Positions 15,420 through 23,674 of a stretch of 64,000 nt of DNA are shown here, piece after piece. The DNA lies in the NCBI RefSeq assembly GCF_928381505.1, contig NZ_CAKMSJ010000003.1, positions 62,001 through 126,000 on the forward strand, given 5' to 3'. The notes below the pieces were generated by a model. That model was not told where the DNA came from, made no database searches, and worked only from the letters and a program-made list of their open reading frames with translations. The stretch's first letter is position 1; each line of letters begins with the position of its first letter. The position numbers and the translations under genes are program-made. Origin of the DNA: Rothia endophytica. GTDB lineage: Bacteria; Actinomycetota; Actinomycetes; Actinomycetales; Micrococcaceae.

Positions 15420-16559
15420 GTGCAGAGTCGCCTCACCCTTTTTCACTCACTGACACCCCTGACCCTGGGGCATGCACCGGGTGCCACTGCATGGATACTG
15501 ACAGACGGTCAGACCCTGCTAGAACAGGGCACCGGCAACGGCTGGCAACAAGCGATTTCACGGCACCGACTAGAATCTTCCCAGGTTCTGGACGGTAGTG
15601 CTCTCTATCTCAGTGAGGGTTTTACCGATATCCACTGTCACGGTGGCGGTGGGGTAGCTTTTGAAAACGCTCCGGAACTGGACGCGGCGCTGGAGATACA
15701 CGCCGCTAGCGGTACCAGTGGGACGATCGCTTCCCTGGTCGCCAATCCGGTGAACGAACTTGAGCGCACAATGAACAAGCTTGCCAGGTCAATAGATGCG
15801 GATCTCTCAGCGTCGGGGGCACGCCTACGGGGTATCCATGCTGAAGGCCCCTACCTCTCGCCCCTTCACCGGGGGGCGCACAACCCTGATTTTCTAATAA
15901 GACCTACCCCGGATCAAGTGGAAGCACTTTATGAAGCTTCACAAGGGCACCTACGCCAGATTACCCTTGCACCTGAGCTGGACACCGGGTTTGCAACTCT
16001 GCAACGTTGCCTTGAACTGGGCATCCGGGTAGCGGTAGGGCACACCGACGCCGACTACGATACCGCAAAAGCAGCTTTTGACGAGGGCGCTTCACTGTTA
16101 ACCCACACTTATAACGCCATGCGGCCGCTCCATCACCGTTCTCCCGGCCCCGTAGCCGCAGCCGTGGACTCTCCCCACGTCACCTTGGAGGTTATAGCCG
16201 ACGGCGTGCATGTACATGCTCCTCTAGTGCGGGCTGCTTTTGCTATGGCCTCCGGCCGTATCGCTCTAGTTACCGATGCGATGGCAGCCACCGGTTGCGC
16301 AGACGGTCACTACATGCTGGGCTCACTTGATGTCGAAGTTCTTGATTCGGTAGCAAAAATTAGCGGTACGGACACCATCGCCGGTAGCACCCTTACCCTG
16401 GGTGCAGCAGTGCAGAAAGCTGTTGCTTTTGGAATCCCGCTGGCGGATGCTGTGCAGGCAGCTACCGTCACTCCGCGTATTGCCCTGGGTCTCTGTGCTC
16501 GTGAAAGCGGTCTAAATCTGCTGGATTCTGCTGGTCAGCTGGTCCGCACTTTCCGTTAG
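15420..16559 (+). CDS. nagA: N-acetylglucosamine-6-phosphate deacetylase
   Basis: 379 aa amidohydrolase removing acetate from GlcNAc-6-P to give GlcN-6-P for NagB. The metal site is visible as DIHCHGG (about residue 71), HAEGPYLSP, VGHTDAD and LLTHTYNAM. The catalytic Asp is in LVTDAMAATG. I chose GTG at 15420 because AAAAGGAGG ends six bases before it. The frame runs up to 15336, but those residues resemble no deacetylase N-terminus. The gene is separated from nagB by the IS3 element, 150 bp upstream, and no good sigma-70 promoter was found in that stretch. Confidence 0.92.
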   Translation: MQSRLTLFHSLTPLTLGHAPGATAWILTDGQTLLEQGTGNGWQQAISRHRLESSQVLDGSALYLSEGFTDIHCHGGGGVAFENAPELDAALEIHAASGTSGTIASLVANPVNELERTMNKLARSIDADLSASGARLRGIHAEGPYLSPLHRGAHNPDFLIRPTPDQVEALYEASQGHLRQITLAPELDTGFATLQRCLELGIRVAVGHTDADYDTAKAAFDEGASLLTHTYNAMRPLHHRSPGPVAAAVDSPHVTLEVIADGVHVHAPLVRAAFAMASGRIALVTDAMAATGCADGHYMLGSLDVEVLDSVAKISGTDTIAGSTLTLGAAVQKAVAFGIPLADAVQAATVTPRIALGLCARESGLNLLDSAGQLVRTFR

Positions 16560-16567
16560 AAGATATA

Positions 16568-16712
16568 GAGGCTTATTCGTAAGGTTTAACAAAGCATGCT
16601 TACAGCGAAGCTGCTGGCTCGGGGCTGGCGTGAATCGCCTTGTGAGCGAAGCGAACCAGGCGAGAGGGTCGGCGGCGAGCGTGAGCATACAAGACCCTTA
16701 TGAATAAGCCTC
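16568..16712. repeat. intergenic repeat with terminal inverted repeats, copy 1 (145 bp)
   Basis: Starts GAGGCTTATTC (16568-16578) and ends GAATAAGCCTC (16702-16712); the next bases pair as well (TAAGG/CCTTA). It is flanked by ATA on both sides, a possible 3-bp target duplication. The interior GGCTGGCGTGAATCGCC and GCGAACCAGGCGAGAGGG is closely similar to the interior of the element at 32486-32713. It codes for nothing. The folded form could also terminate nagA. Confidence 0.7.
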
Positions 16713-16748
16713 ATAGACCCCGGCTCAACTCATATGGGTTAAGCAAGG

Positions 16749-16770
16749 GCTTGCTCGTAGGTGAGCAGGC
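16749..16770 (-). terminator. hairpin after fadD
   Basis: GCTTGCTC (16749-16756) / GAGCAGGC (16763-16770), 8 bp with one G-T pair, loop GTAGGT. It lies directly after the fadD stop. No long U-run, so efficiency is uncertain. Confidence 0.45.
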
Positions 16771-16771
16771 T

Positions 16772-18496
16772 TTACTTACCGTGCTTTTCTTCTAGGCACT
16801 CGCGCACCTTGCGGCGCAGGGTCTTCCCCAGCATGGAGCGGGGCAGCTCCTTGACTTCGTAGTAGTTGCGGGGCACCTTGTAACGGGTGAGGCGGGCGCG
16901 GCAGTGCTCTTTGAGCTCTTCGGGGTCAATAGCGTATCCCTCAGCAGGAATGATGGCCGCGGTTACGGTTTCTCCGCCAGAGGCATCGGGCAGGCCCACT
17001 ACAGCGCAGTCAGCTACCGAGTCATGCTGCTTGAGCACGTTCTCAACCTCGGTCGGTGAAACGTTGAAGCCGCCGGTAATAATGACTTCTTTGATGCGAT
17101 CAACGATCTGGATGAAATGATCCTCATCGAGTTTCACGATATCGCCGGTGCGGAGCCAGCCGCCCTGAACCAGGGTTTTGAGGGTGTCTTCTTCACGCTT
17201 CCAGTAGCCCTTGAAGACCTGCGGGCCCCGTACCCAGAGTTCACCTTCTTCGCCGTTGGCAACGTCCTCTAGCGTTTCAGGGTCCACAACCCGAATGTCA
17301 GTGGAGGGGAAGGGTACACCGATGGTGCCCGCGCGGCGGGTCTCGTTGAGTGGGTTGCAGGAGACCAGCGGGGCACATTCGGTCAGGCCGTAGCCTTCCA
17401 CCAGCATGCCACCGGTGGCTTCTTCCCATTCAGCAACCAGGTCGTAGGGCAGGTGCATAGCACCTGAGACCGAAGTGCGGATGCCGCGCAGGGAGACACC
17501 GCGCTGCTTGGCTTCGTCCAGAATACGGCGGTAGACCGGTGGCACTGCGGGCAAGATGGTGGGCGGTGTCTTCTTCATGGCTCTGAAAATGAGGTCCATG
17601 TCGACGGTGGGAAAGAGCACCACGCGAGCGTGGCAGACAGCAGCGACAGTCTGCCCCAGGGTCATACCGTAGGCGTGGAAGAGCGGGAGCACTGAGTAGA
17701 TGACGTCCCCACCCTGCGGCTGGATGTAGGCTTCCCCCATGCGCCCATTCGATTCCAGATTACGGTGGGTGAGCATAACACCCTTGGGTAGGCCTGTGGT
17801 GCCTGAGGTGTATTGCAGCAGCGCCAGGTCGTGTGCGGTGGGGCGGTGATGGTCTGCGGCGATAGGCTCGTTCTTGAGCAGCTGACGCCAGGGGGTGGCG
17901 CCCTTGGCCGCCCCTTCCAGCTTCTCGCGGGATGCCTTGAGCTTGCCCACTGGCAATTTCAGTGCGGTGCGCATCAGACGCGGCATCTCTTCGATCATGT
18001 TGACCGCAAAAATGTGCTTGGGGCGGATGTCACTCGGCAGCGAAGTGACGTTATCTGCGATCTTGTCCCAAACGATGGCCGCCTTAGCACCGTGATCTTC
18101 AAACATGTGGCGCAGTTCAGCAGCGGTGTAGAGGGGGTTATGCTCTACCACCACGGCGCCCAGGCGCATGATGGCGTAAAAAGCGACCATGTGTTGCGGG
18201 CAGTTAGGCAGGACGACGGCCACCCGGTCACCGTGCTGAACGCCGGCTTTGCGCAGTCCCTCAGCTACGCGCAAAATCTGGTCACCCAGCTCACCGTAGG
18301 TGGTGGTGGCACCGAAAAATTCCAGTGCGATTTTCTGGGGATGCTCACGGACTGCATCTGCCATCAGGTGGCTCAGTGATGTCTCTGGTAAATCTACATT
18401 GGCGGGGGTACCAGGGCTGTAGTTCTTTTGCCAGGGGCGATGGGCGAGCGGAAAATCGTTGCTCTGGGGTGAATTTTCGACTGTTTGCATACACAC
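16772..18496 (-). CDS. fadD: long-chain fatty-acid-CoA ligase (AMP-forming)
   Basis: 574 aa adenylate-forming enzyme that activates fatty acids to acyl-CoA at the membrane. The P-loop is LLQYTSGTTGLPKGVMLTH; GYGLTECAP is the A5 motif; LRTGDIVKLDEDHF and DRIKEVIITGGFNVSP are the hinge and A8 motifs; the catalytic Lys is in RSMLGKTLRRKV near the C-terminus. The start is either GTG at 18496 or ATG at 18490, with no clear ribosome site to decide. It is divergent from a short membrane peptide gene. Chain-length preference cannot be read from sequence. Confidence 0.9.
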   Translation of the reverse strand: MCMQTVENSPQSNDFPLAHRPWQKNYSPGTPANVDLPETSLSHLMADAVREHPQKIALEFFGATTTYGELGDQILRVAEGLRKAGVQHGDRVAVVLPNCPQHMVAFYAIMRLGAVVVEHNPLYTAAELRHMFEDHGAKAAIVWDKIADNVTSLPSDIRPKHIFAVNMIEEMPRLMRTALKLPVGKLKASREKLEGAAKGATPWRQLLKNEPIAADHHRPTAHDLALLQYTSGTTGLPKGVMLTHRNLESNGRMGEAYIQPQGGDVIYSVLPLFHAYGMTLGQTVAAVCHARVVLFPTVDMDLIFRAMKKTPPTILPAVPPVYRRILDEAKQRGVSLRGIRTSVSGAMHLPYDLVAEWEEATGGMLVEGYGLTECAPLVSCNPLNETRRAGTIGVPFPSTDIRVVDPETLEDVANGEEGELWVRGPQVFKGYWKREEDTLKTLVQGGWLRTGDIVKLDEDHFIQIVDRIKEVIITGGFNVSPTEVENVLKQHDSVADCAVVGLPDASGGETVTAAIIPAEGYAIDPEELKEHCRARLTRYKVPRNYYEVKELPRSMLGKTLRRKVRECLEEKHGK

Positions 18497-18536
18497 GATT
18501 GTGCCACAGGGCCTTTATTACTGACATACTGGGGGT

Positions 18537-18692
18537 ATGGCTCGTAGACGAAATCAAGATATCACTCCCGATGAATTTAGGGAGCTGATGCGCGAAATTA
18601 ACAAGCGCATGATTATTGCCGGTCTCATCGTGATTACGACTGGTCTGCTCATTATCGGCGCGCTTGCTCTTTGGGGAGGCCCTCATGGCTAA
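18537..18692 (+). CDS. small membrane protein, 51 aa
   Basis: A short ORF: charged N-terminus MARRRNQDITPDEFRELMREINK (residues 1-23, two segments shown joined only by position), one hydrophobic helix (about residues 25-46), then a short GGPHG tail. Its last eight bases overlap the ATG of the acetyltransferase gene (ATGGCTAA), and the SD of that gene (GGGGAGG) lies inside it. That tight coupling and the plausible protein pattern argue that it is translated. Family unknown. Confidence 0.6.
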   Translation: MARRRNQDITPDEFRELMREINKRMIIAGLIVITTGLLIIGALALWGGPHG

Positions 18693-19326
18693 CTGGCAGC
18701 AAAAACGCGAAGGCAAAAGCGTCTTTGAACAGATGACGGCAGGTTATGCCTACCGGCCCGATGATGAATGCAATGACCTTCATATGAAGGTGACTCAGTT
18801 GACCCAGGTCTACGCCCAGCAGTACTACGCCTCAGATCCCGCGATGACTGAAACTCTCAAGAGCATGGTTGGTTCCCTGGGCAAGGGCGCGATGATCCGC
18901 CCCACCGTTTCCTTTGATTACGGGATTAATACCCATATTGGCGCTGGTTGCTTCTTCAATTTTGGCTGTGTCTTTTTAGACGTAGCCCCCATTACTTTTG
19001 GTGATGGTGTGCTTGTTGGGCCCAACGTTCAATTCTTGACGCCCACCCACCCCCTTAACCCGGTGGATCGCGCAGCGCTCTGGGAAGGTGGTTTACCCAT
19101 CACCGTGGGCCGCAACGTCTGGATCGGTGGGGGCGCAATCATCCTCCCTGGAGTCACCATCGGCGAGAACGCTGTTATTGGCGCTGGAGCCGTGGTGTCT
19201 AAAGATATCCCGGCCAACGCCGTAGCGGTGGGTAGCCCCGCTAAGGTGGTGCGGTACGTGGCTGACGATGAACGCCCTACCGACCCCAACCATCAATATA
19301 GTCCGCAGGCTCTGGGCCTCGCTTAG
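18685..19326 (+). CDS. sugar O-acetyltransferase (Maa/LacA/NodL type)
   Basis: 213 aa left-handed beta-helix acetyltransferase using acetyl-CoA. N-terminal maltose-acetyltransferase helix region (MTAGYAYRPDDECNDL) followed by hexapeptide repeats. The catalytic His is in FLTPTHPLNPVDR; VGRNVWIGGGAIILPGVTIG and NAVIGAGAVVSKDIPANAV are typical late coils. ATG at 18685 follows GGGGAGG by six bases; a TTG further up was discarded. The acceptor (maltose, glucose, other sugar) cannot be predicted. Confidence 0.87.
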   Translation: MANWQQKREGKSVFEQMTAGYAYRPDDECNDLHMKVTQLTQVYAQQYYASDPAMTETLKSMVGSLGKGAMIRPTVSFDYGINTHIGAGCFFNFGCVFLDVAPITFGDGVLVGPNVQFLTPTHPLNPVDRAALWEGGLPITVGRNVWIGGGAIILPGVTIGENAVIGAGAVVSKDIPANAVAVGSPAKVVRYVADDERPTDPNHQYSPQALGLA

Positions 19327-19370
19327 TCCTTCATGTATCCTCAACCTATCTATCAGAAGGAGCCTCGAGT

Positions 19371-20192
19371 ATGTCCCAAGATTCTAGCCGCCCCTCCCCT
19401 AACAATTCCGGCGACTGGGAGGCAGTATTCAACGACGCAGACCCCACCCGAATACTCCCACCCTACTCATCAGAGCCCGGCGCTAAAGCAGGTAGCCCGC
19501 AAGCTGCCGATTCATCGGTCTCAGCGGTGCGTTATCAGCCCGACCCTACCCCTTCTGCTGCGGAGCACTCTGTACCTGCTGCTCCTGCCGAGCTGCGGAG
19601 TTCTGGGGCCGATCAGAGGGCAGCCTACAGCACGGCCGAGGTGCCAGCCCGTCGCAAAAGCAAGCTGAGCCCCTACCGAAGGGTTCAGTTCATCCCCGCT
19701 TTCCTGGGTGCTCTTGCTGCCCACGGCATGCTAAACCTGCTCTTTCAGTTGGCAGCTCCCCTTCTGGTGGCGGCTGGGCTGAAAAGCTATGACACCCCCA
19801 CCCTTGTAGCTCTCGACCTTTTCAACGCCGATGCGAGAGCGGCAGCCCTTCCCTGGGCCATCTTCCTCGGGATCTGCTACGTATTTGCTTTCCTTGCAGC
19901 AGGCTATGCAGCTGCACGTATGAGTGGGGTAGCTCCGGCAAAACAAGCCCTAGGGGTACTCATGATGACCTTGCTGGGCGTGCTACTGGGCTCAGCCATC
20001 GCTTGGCTGGCATCCCTGGCGAGCATTGAGGTGCAACCGTCTTTTGCGGGCCATCTTTTCATGGAACAAAACTTTGCTCCCGGCTTGCTCACCCTTCTCA
20101 GCGTGCTGGTCATCGCTTACCTTTCAGCCTTGCTGGGATCTTTCATAGGCGTTTCTTACCATCGCAAGCTAGAGAATAGCTGGAGCGAATAA
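19371..20192 (+). CDS. four-helix membrane protein of unknown function
   Basis: 273 aa. Residues 1-100 are Ser/Pro/Ala-rich and low in complexity, ending in a basic patch (ARRKSKLSPYRRVQ). Four hydrophobic helices follow, at about 105-130, 150-180, 190-220 and 235-260. ATG preceded by AGAAGGAG. The pattern, a disordered cytoplasmic tail plus a four-helix bundle, is common among uncharacterised actinobacterial proteins. I do not recognise the family. Confidence 0.7.
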   Translation: MSQDSSRPSPNNSGDWEAVFNDADPTRILPPYSSEPGAKAGSPQAADSSVSAVRYQPDPTPSAAEHSVPAAPAELRSSGADQRAAYSTAEVPARRKSKLSPYRRVQFIPAFLGALAAHGMLNLLFQLAAPLLVAAGLKSYDTPTLVALDLFNADARAAALPWAIFLGICYVFAFLAAGYAAARMSGVAPAKQALGVLMMTLLGVLLGSAIAWLASLASIEVQPSFAGHLFMEQNFAPGLLTLLSVLVIAYLSALLGSFIGVSYHRKLENSWSE

Positions 20193-20374
20193 GTCATAAA
20201 CGGTGCCGTAGGCGACATCAACCCTTCACACTATAGTTCCAAACGGGTCGCCGCTATTTTTTGCCTGTAAAATATTTCAAGGGTAAAGAATAGGAGATGG
20301 CCCCAGTGACACAAATACGGGGCGAGGGTAGGGGTCAGGCTGTCAGAGGCACACCACAAACGAAGTAGGTAAGT

Positions 20375-21088
20375 ATGAGCGTTGTACGTGTAGGAATTGT
20401 TGATGACCACGAGGTTGTCCGTGAGGGCATGCGAGCGGTCGCATCCGGAGCCAGCGAAATTGAACTAGTAGCTGCAGCTCCCACCGCCGCTGACCTCCTG
20501 GTAGCCCTAGGCAGGAACCTTCATGACCCGTCGTCGGCTGATTTGGGTAAGCTCAAAAGGGACTGCGATGTCGTGCTCCTTGACCTTTCTCTACAGGACC
20601 GTTCACGTCCCAGCGAGAACGTAGACATCCTTCAGCGCGCTGGCATCAAGGTTCTCATTTTTAGCATTGGTGAGAACCCCAGTTTGATTCGTGAAGCGCT
20701 GAAAGCAGGTGCTCTGGGGCTGGTTCGAAAGTCTGAGCCCTTGGATCATGCACTGGCTGAAGCAAAGAATATTGCCGACGGTAAAGCCGTGGTCACCAAA
20801 GAACTAGCAGCAGCTATCGATGGTGATCCAGAGTTCTCCCGTGCCAGCCTCTCCCCCCGCGAGCAGGAAACTCTGCGTCTCTACGCTTCCGGTTTTGCCC
20901 AGGTACAGGTAGCCCGCCGCATGGGCATTAAGCAGTCTGCGGTGAAAACCAACATTGACCGCATCCGCGAAAAGTACGCCCGTGTAGGACGACCCGCCCC
21001 CACCAAGATTGATTTGCGCATCCGCGCTATCGAAGATGGTTTGGTTGATTCTATGGAAGATACTCAGAGCGCCCAGCGGTATATTTAA
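20375..21088 (+). CDS. LuxR/NarL-family response regulator
   Basis: 237 aa. Receiver domain: acidic pocket DDHE (residues 9-12), phospho-acceptor Asp in VVLLDLSLQD (about 68), switch Lys in VRKSEP. C-terminal helix-turn-helix LSPREQETLRLYASGFAQVQVARRMG (two adjacent pieces) with the recognition helix around QSAVKTNIDRIREKY. An insertion of about 15 residues before the phospho-Asp makes the receiver longer than usual. It precedes two membrane proteins, a kinase and a kinase-like protein, with which it probably works. Confidence 0.85.
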   Translation: MSVVRVGIVDDHEVVREGMRAVASGASEIELVAAAPTAADLLVALGRNLHDPSSADLGKLKRDCDVVLLDLSLQDRSRPSENVDILQRAGIKVLIFSIGENPSLIREALKAGALGLVRKSEPLDHALAEAKNIADGKAVVTKELAAAIDGDPEFSRASLSPREQETLRLYASGFAQVQVARRMGIKQSAVKTNIDRIREKYARVGRPAPTKIDLRIRAIEDGLVDSMEDTQSAQRYI

Positions 21089-21252
21089 GGCACCGCCCTC
21101 TCCCGCCCTCCCTACAGCAAGGAAACGCCCTGTCTACCTCTACCGGTGGTGCTTCTCGGGATCTAACCCGCGCTCTTCAGCCATCCCGAGTCGAGCGCAT
21201 ACGTTCCTTCTCTCTCAAGCCCCTGTCACTAACCTCTGGTCAGCAAAGGCTC

Positions 21253-22476
21253 ATGGGGCCTAGTTCTTTCGGGCTCTACTGTTCCCTAGAGATTATTTAT
21301 GCTCTGATTGCTACCGCCCTGGTGTTCCAATCCTTAGCGGATATCTCAGGGGCGTACGGGCGAGACTCTTACTGGTACCTCTTTCTAATCCCTGTCACCT
21401 TAGCTCATGGTGCCCTCCTAATTTTCAACGGAGTGCGCAAAGAAATTAGCGCTAAAGCGGTCAGTTTTATGCTGATCATTGCATACGGCGCCTATATAAC
21501 CTGGCCCTTTAGCGAAGGAGCCCAAACCTCAGCTATCCCCTGGTCCTGGCTTTTTGGGATCTACGCCATGCTTGTTCCGGCCTTTGAAGAAACCTCACGA
21601 GGCAGTTATCTTCACAGCTTCGCCATTCCCTCGCTCCTCATTGCTAGTTCCTTCGCAACCCACTGGCTCACCGGCGCTCCCCTAGATTACGCAGACTTAG
21701 CCAGCCGCGTAGCCTTTCTAGGGTTCTTTTGTGCACTGCTCGCCGGGTTTGCTCGCTTTGCTCTCAACGCTGTGAGGGAATCAGACAAAACCTACTACGA
21801 AACTCTCTCAGCCCAGCTTCTGCTCAACCGATCAAGGGATTACGCCAAAGACCTACAGGATTTCGACAAACTGGTTCACGATAACGTCATGGCTGCCCTG
21901 CTCGATGCCAGCCGTAACTTAGGTGAACTGCCTCAACGCACCCGCCTTCTAGCCCGCCGCGCAATCGCTGTGCTTGAAGAAGAAACTCTTAAGCTCCCGC
22001 CTCAGCAGCCCATCACCTTCCAGCAACTCACCGAGCAAATAGCGGAAGGAGTGGAGCCGTGGAACCAGCGCCTAAGGTTCGTGCCAGATGTCATTGAGAA
22101 GCACCCCCAGGCGTCCCCTGATTCAACCATGCCCTACGCTACCGCCCGAGCCTTCACCCATGCAGTGACCGAGGCAGTGTCTAATTCAGCCCGCCACTCA
22201 GGAACTCGCACCACCGTTATCAGTATTCGCACCGAGATGAGGCGCCCTTTTAGATCCACCCGATCCGATGAAGTGCGCCCCTATATTCTCTGCACCATTA
22301 CAGATAAGGGTCAGGGTTTTTCGATGAGTGACCTAGATTTTCACCGGTTGGGCGTGAGGGTATCAATGCTACGCAGCATGGAAGAAGCCGGTGGCAAGGT
22401 CACTATCAATTCATCGCCAGATAAGGGAACTACGGTTGTGGTGCAGTGGCCGAACGAGGAATCTAATGCTGGCTAA
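21253..22476 (+). CDS. membrane sensor histidine kinase
   Basis: 407 aa from the first ATG. About six hydrophobic helices occupy residues 5-175. A helical dimerisation segment follows with the putative phospho-His in FDKLVHDNVMAALL. The C-terminal HATPase domain has N-box TEAVSNSARHSG, G1 DKGQGF and G2 GTTVVVQW. The start is uncertain: the frame is open back to about 21091, and a CTG at 21130 follows AAGGA. If that is used the protein gains 41 residues. It is the presumed kinase of the preceding regulator and overlaps the next gene by 11 bp. Confidence 0.75.
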   Translation: MGPSSFGLYCSLEIIYALIATALVFQSLADISGAYGRDSYWYLFLIPVTLAHGALLIFNGVRKEISAKAVSFMLIIAYGAYITWPFSEGAQTSAIPWSWLFGIYAMLVPAFEETSRGSYLHSFAIPSLLIASSFATHWLTGAPLDYADLASRVAFLGFFCALLAGFARFALNAVRESDKTYYETLSAQLLLNRSRDYAKDLQDFDKLVHDNVMAALLDASRNLGELPQRTRLLARRAIAVLEEETLKLPPQQPITFQQLTEQIAEGVEPWNQRLRFVPDVIEKHPQASPDSTMPYATARAFTHAVTEAVSNSARHSGTRTTVISIRTEMRRPFRSTRSDEVRPYILCTITDKGQGFSMSDLDFHRLGVRVSMLRSMEEAGGKVTINSSPDKGTTVVVQWPNEESNAG

Positions 22477-23482
22477 GTACTACCACTCCAGCGTGCTGCT
22501 GAGCGTTTTTGCTGCGGGTAGCTTACTGCTAATCACTGCCTTCGCTATCTGGTATAACTTTTACACGGTCGTCACAGCCCCGCACTGGGGAGCCATCCTG
22601 GGGGCCTACATCCTGGCAATCTGCCCTATTTTTCTTCCCACCCACCGGTTAGAGCTTCCTGTGTATCTCCCCCCACTCATCGTGGTGCTGGGGCTTTCCA
22701 GCGTGGAGATGACTCTGACCGCTATCAGTCACTCCCTGACTTTCTTGAATCTTTCCTGGCCGCTGATGGCCTACACGGCACTAGCTCTGGGGCTCATTTT
22801 GCGGCGCCACGGTTTCTATGGGTGGCTTTTCTTCATCGGTTTTAATATCCTGGTATTGAGCTGGCATACCCGCTACTTCGATTCCCGCATCGTGCTGGCT
22901 ACCGAGTTTATTATTCCCGTCTTGCTGATGCTCATCGCCATAATTGTCCCTCGGCAAATTGAGCAGGCGCACTCTAAGACCAGGCAGGCACGTGGTATGC
23001 GAATTATCGCTGATGCTGACCGAGCTGAAGAAACCGGAATGGGAGCGGTAGCCTCCCAGCGTGTTCAAGAGGTTCGAGCGCTCACCGAAGACATGCTCTA
23101 CCGCATCGCCTATAACCAAAGCCCGGTAACACACGACGAGATGGACAGCTTTAGGTTCGCTGAAGCTCAGCTACGCGATACGATCCGCGGGCGATATATC
23201 GTCAATCGGCAGATTCTGGATGCAGCCTGGCTTGCACGCCAACGCGGAGTTAAAGTCGATATCTTGGACGAGCGCGGCTCCAGCCTTCCTGGCAGAGTGG
23301 CCTCTGCACTCACCCACTGCGCCGTGGACCTGTTTGATAATGCTTCAAGCGGGACTATTACCATCCGTGCCTTCCCCAGTGATGACCCCTGCGCCGTCAT
23401 GCTTGTGCACGATGGTAACTCTGAGGACGATGAACCAAGCGCTATCGAGATTTCTCAAACAGGGGCCATTGAACGCTTCTAG
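22466..23482 (+). CDS. membrane protein with degenerate histidine-kinase-like C-terminus
   Basis: 338 aa starting at ATG 22466 (GAGG upstream), overlapping the kinase gene by 11 bp; a longer frame from 22391 lies inside the kinase. About five hydrophobic helices fill residues 5-160. The cytoplasmic part has coil-like helices with no recognisable H-box. It ends in a fragment resembling a worn-down ATPase fold: VDLFDNASSGTITIRAF (like an N-box) and VMLVHDGN (like a G1 loop), with no G2 loop. Probably a non-catalytic partner or antagonist of the neighbouring kinase. This is inferred from order and pattern. Confidence 0.6.
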   Translation: MLAKYYHSSVLLSVFAAGSLLLITAFAIWYNFYTVVTAPHWGAILGAYILAICPIFLPTHRLELPVYLPPLIVVLGLSSVEMTLTAISHSLTFLNLSWPLMAYTALALGLILRRHGFYGWLFFIGFNILVLSWHTRYFDSRIVLATEFIIPVLLMLIAIIVPRQIEQAHSKTRQARGMRIIADADRAEETGMGAVASQRVQEVRALTEDMLYRIAYNQSPVTHDEMDSFRFAEAQLRDTIRGRYIVNRQILDAAWLARQRGVKVDILDERGSSLPGRVASALTHCAVDLFDNASSGTITIRAFPSDDPCAVMLVHDGNSEDDEPSAIEISQTGAIERF

Positions 23483-23674
23483 ACACACCTTTTTGGTTTC
23501 CGCATAAATAAAATTACATCACTTTGCCCCTCAGAAAACCTCTACAAGCAACACACCTGTTTTTGTAAAAACCTTGATTTTCCGCGGTTTTTTGGCTCAT
23601 CTGAGCTAATCAAGGGATCTCTTGTCAGCACCTATGAGGACAAACAGAGATTCACTAAGTGGGATATGATGAAA

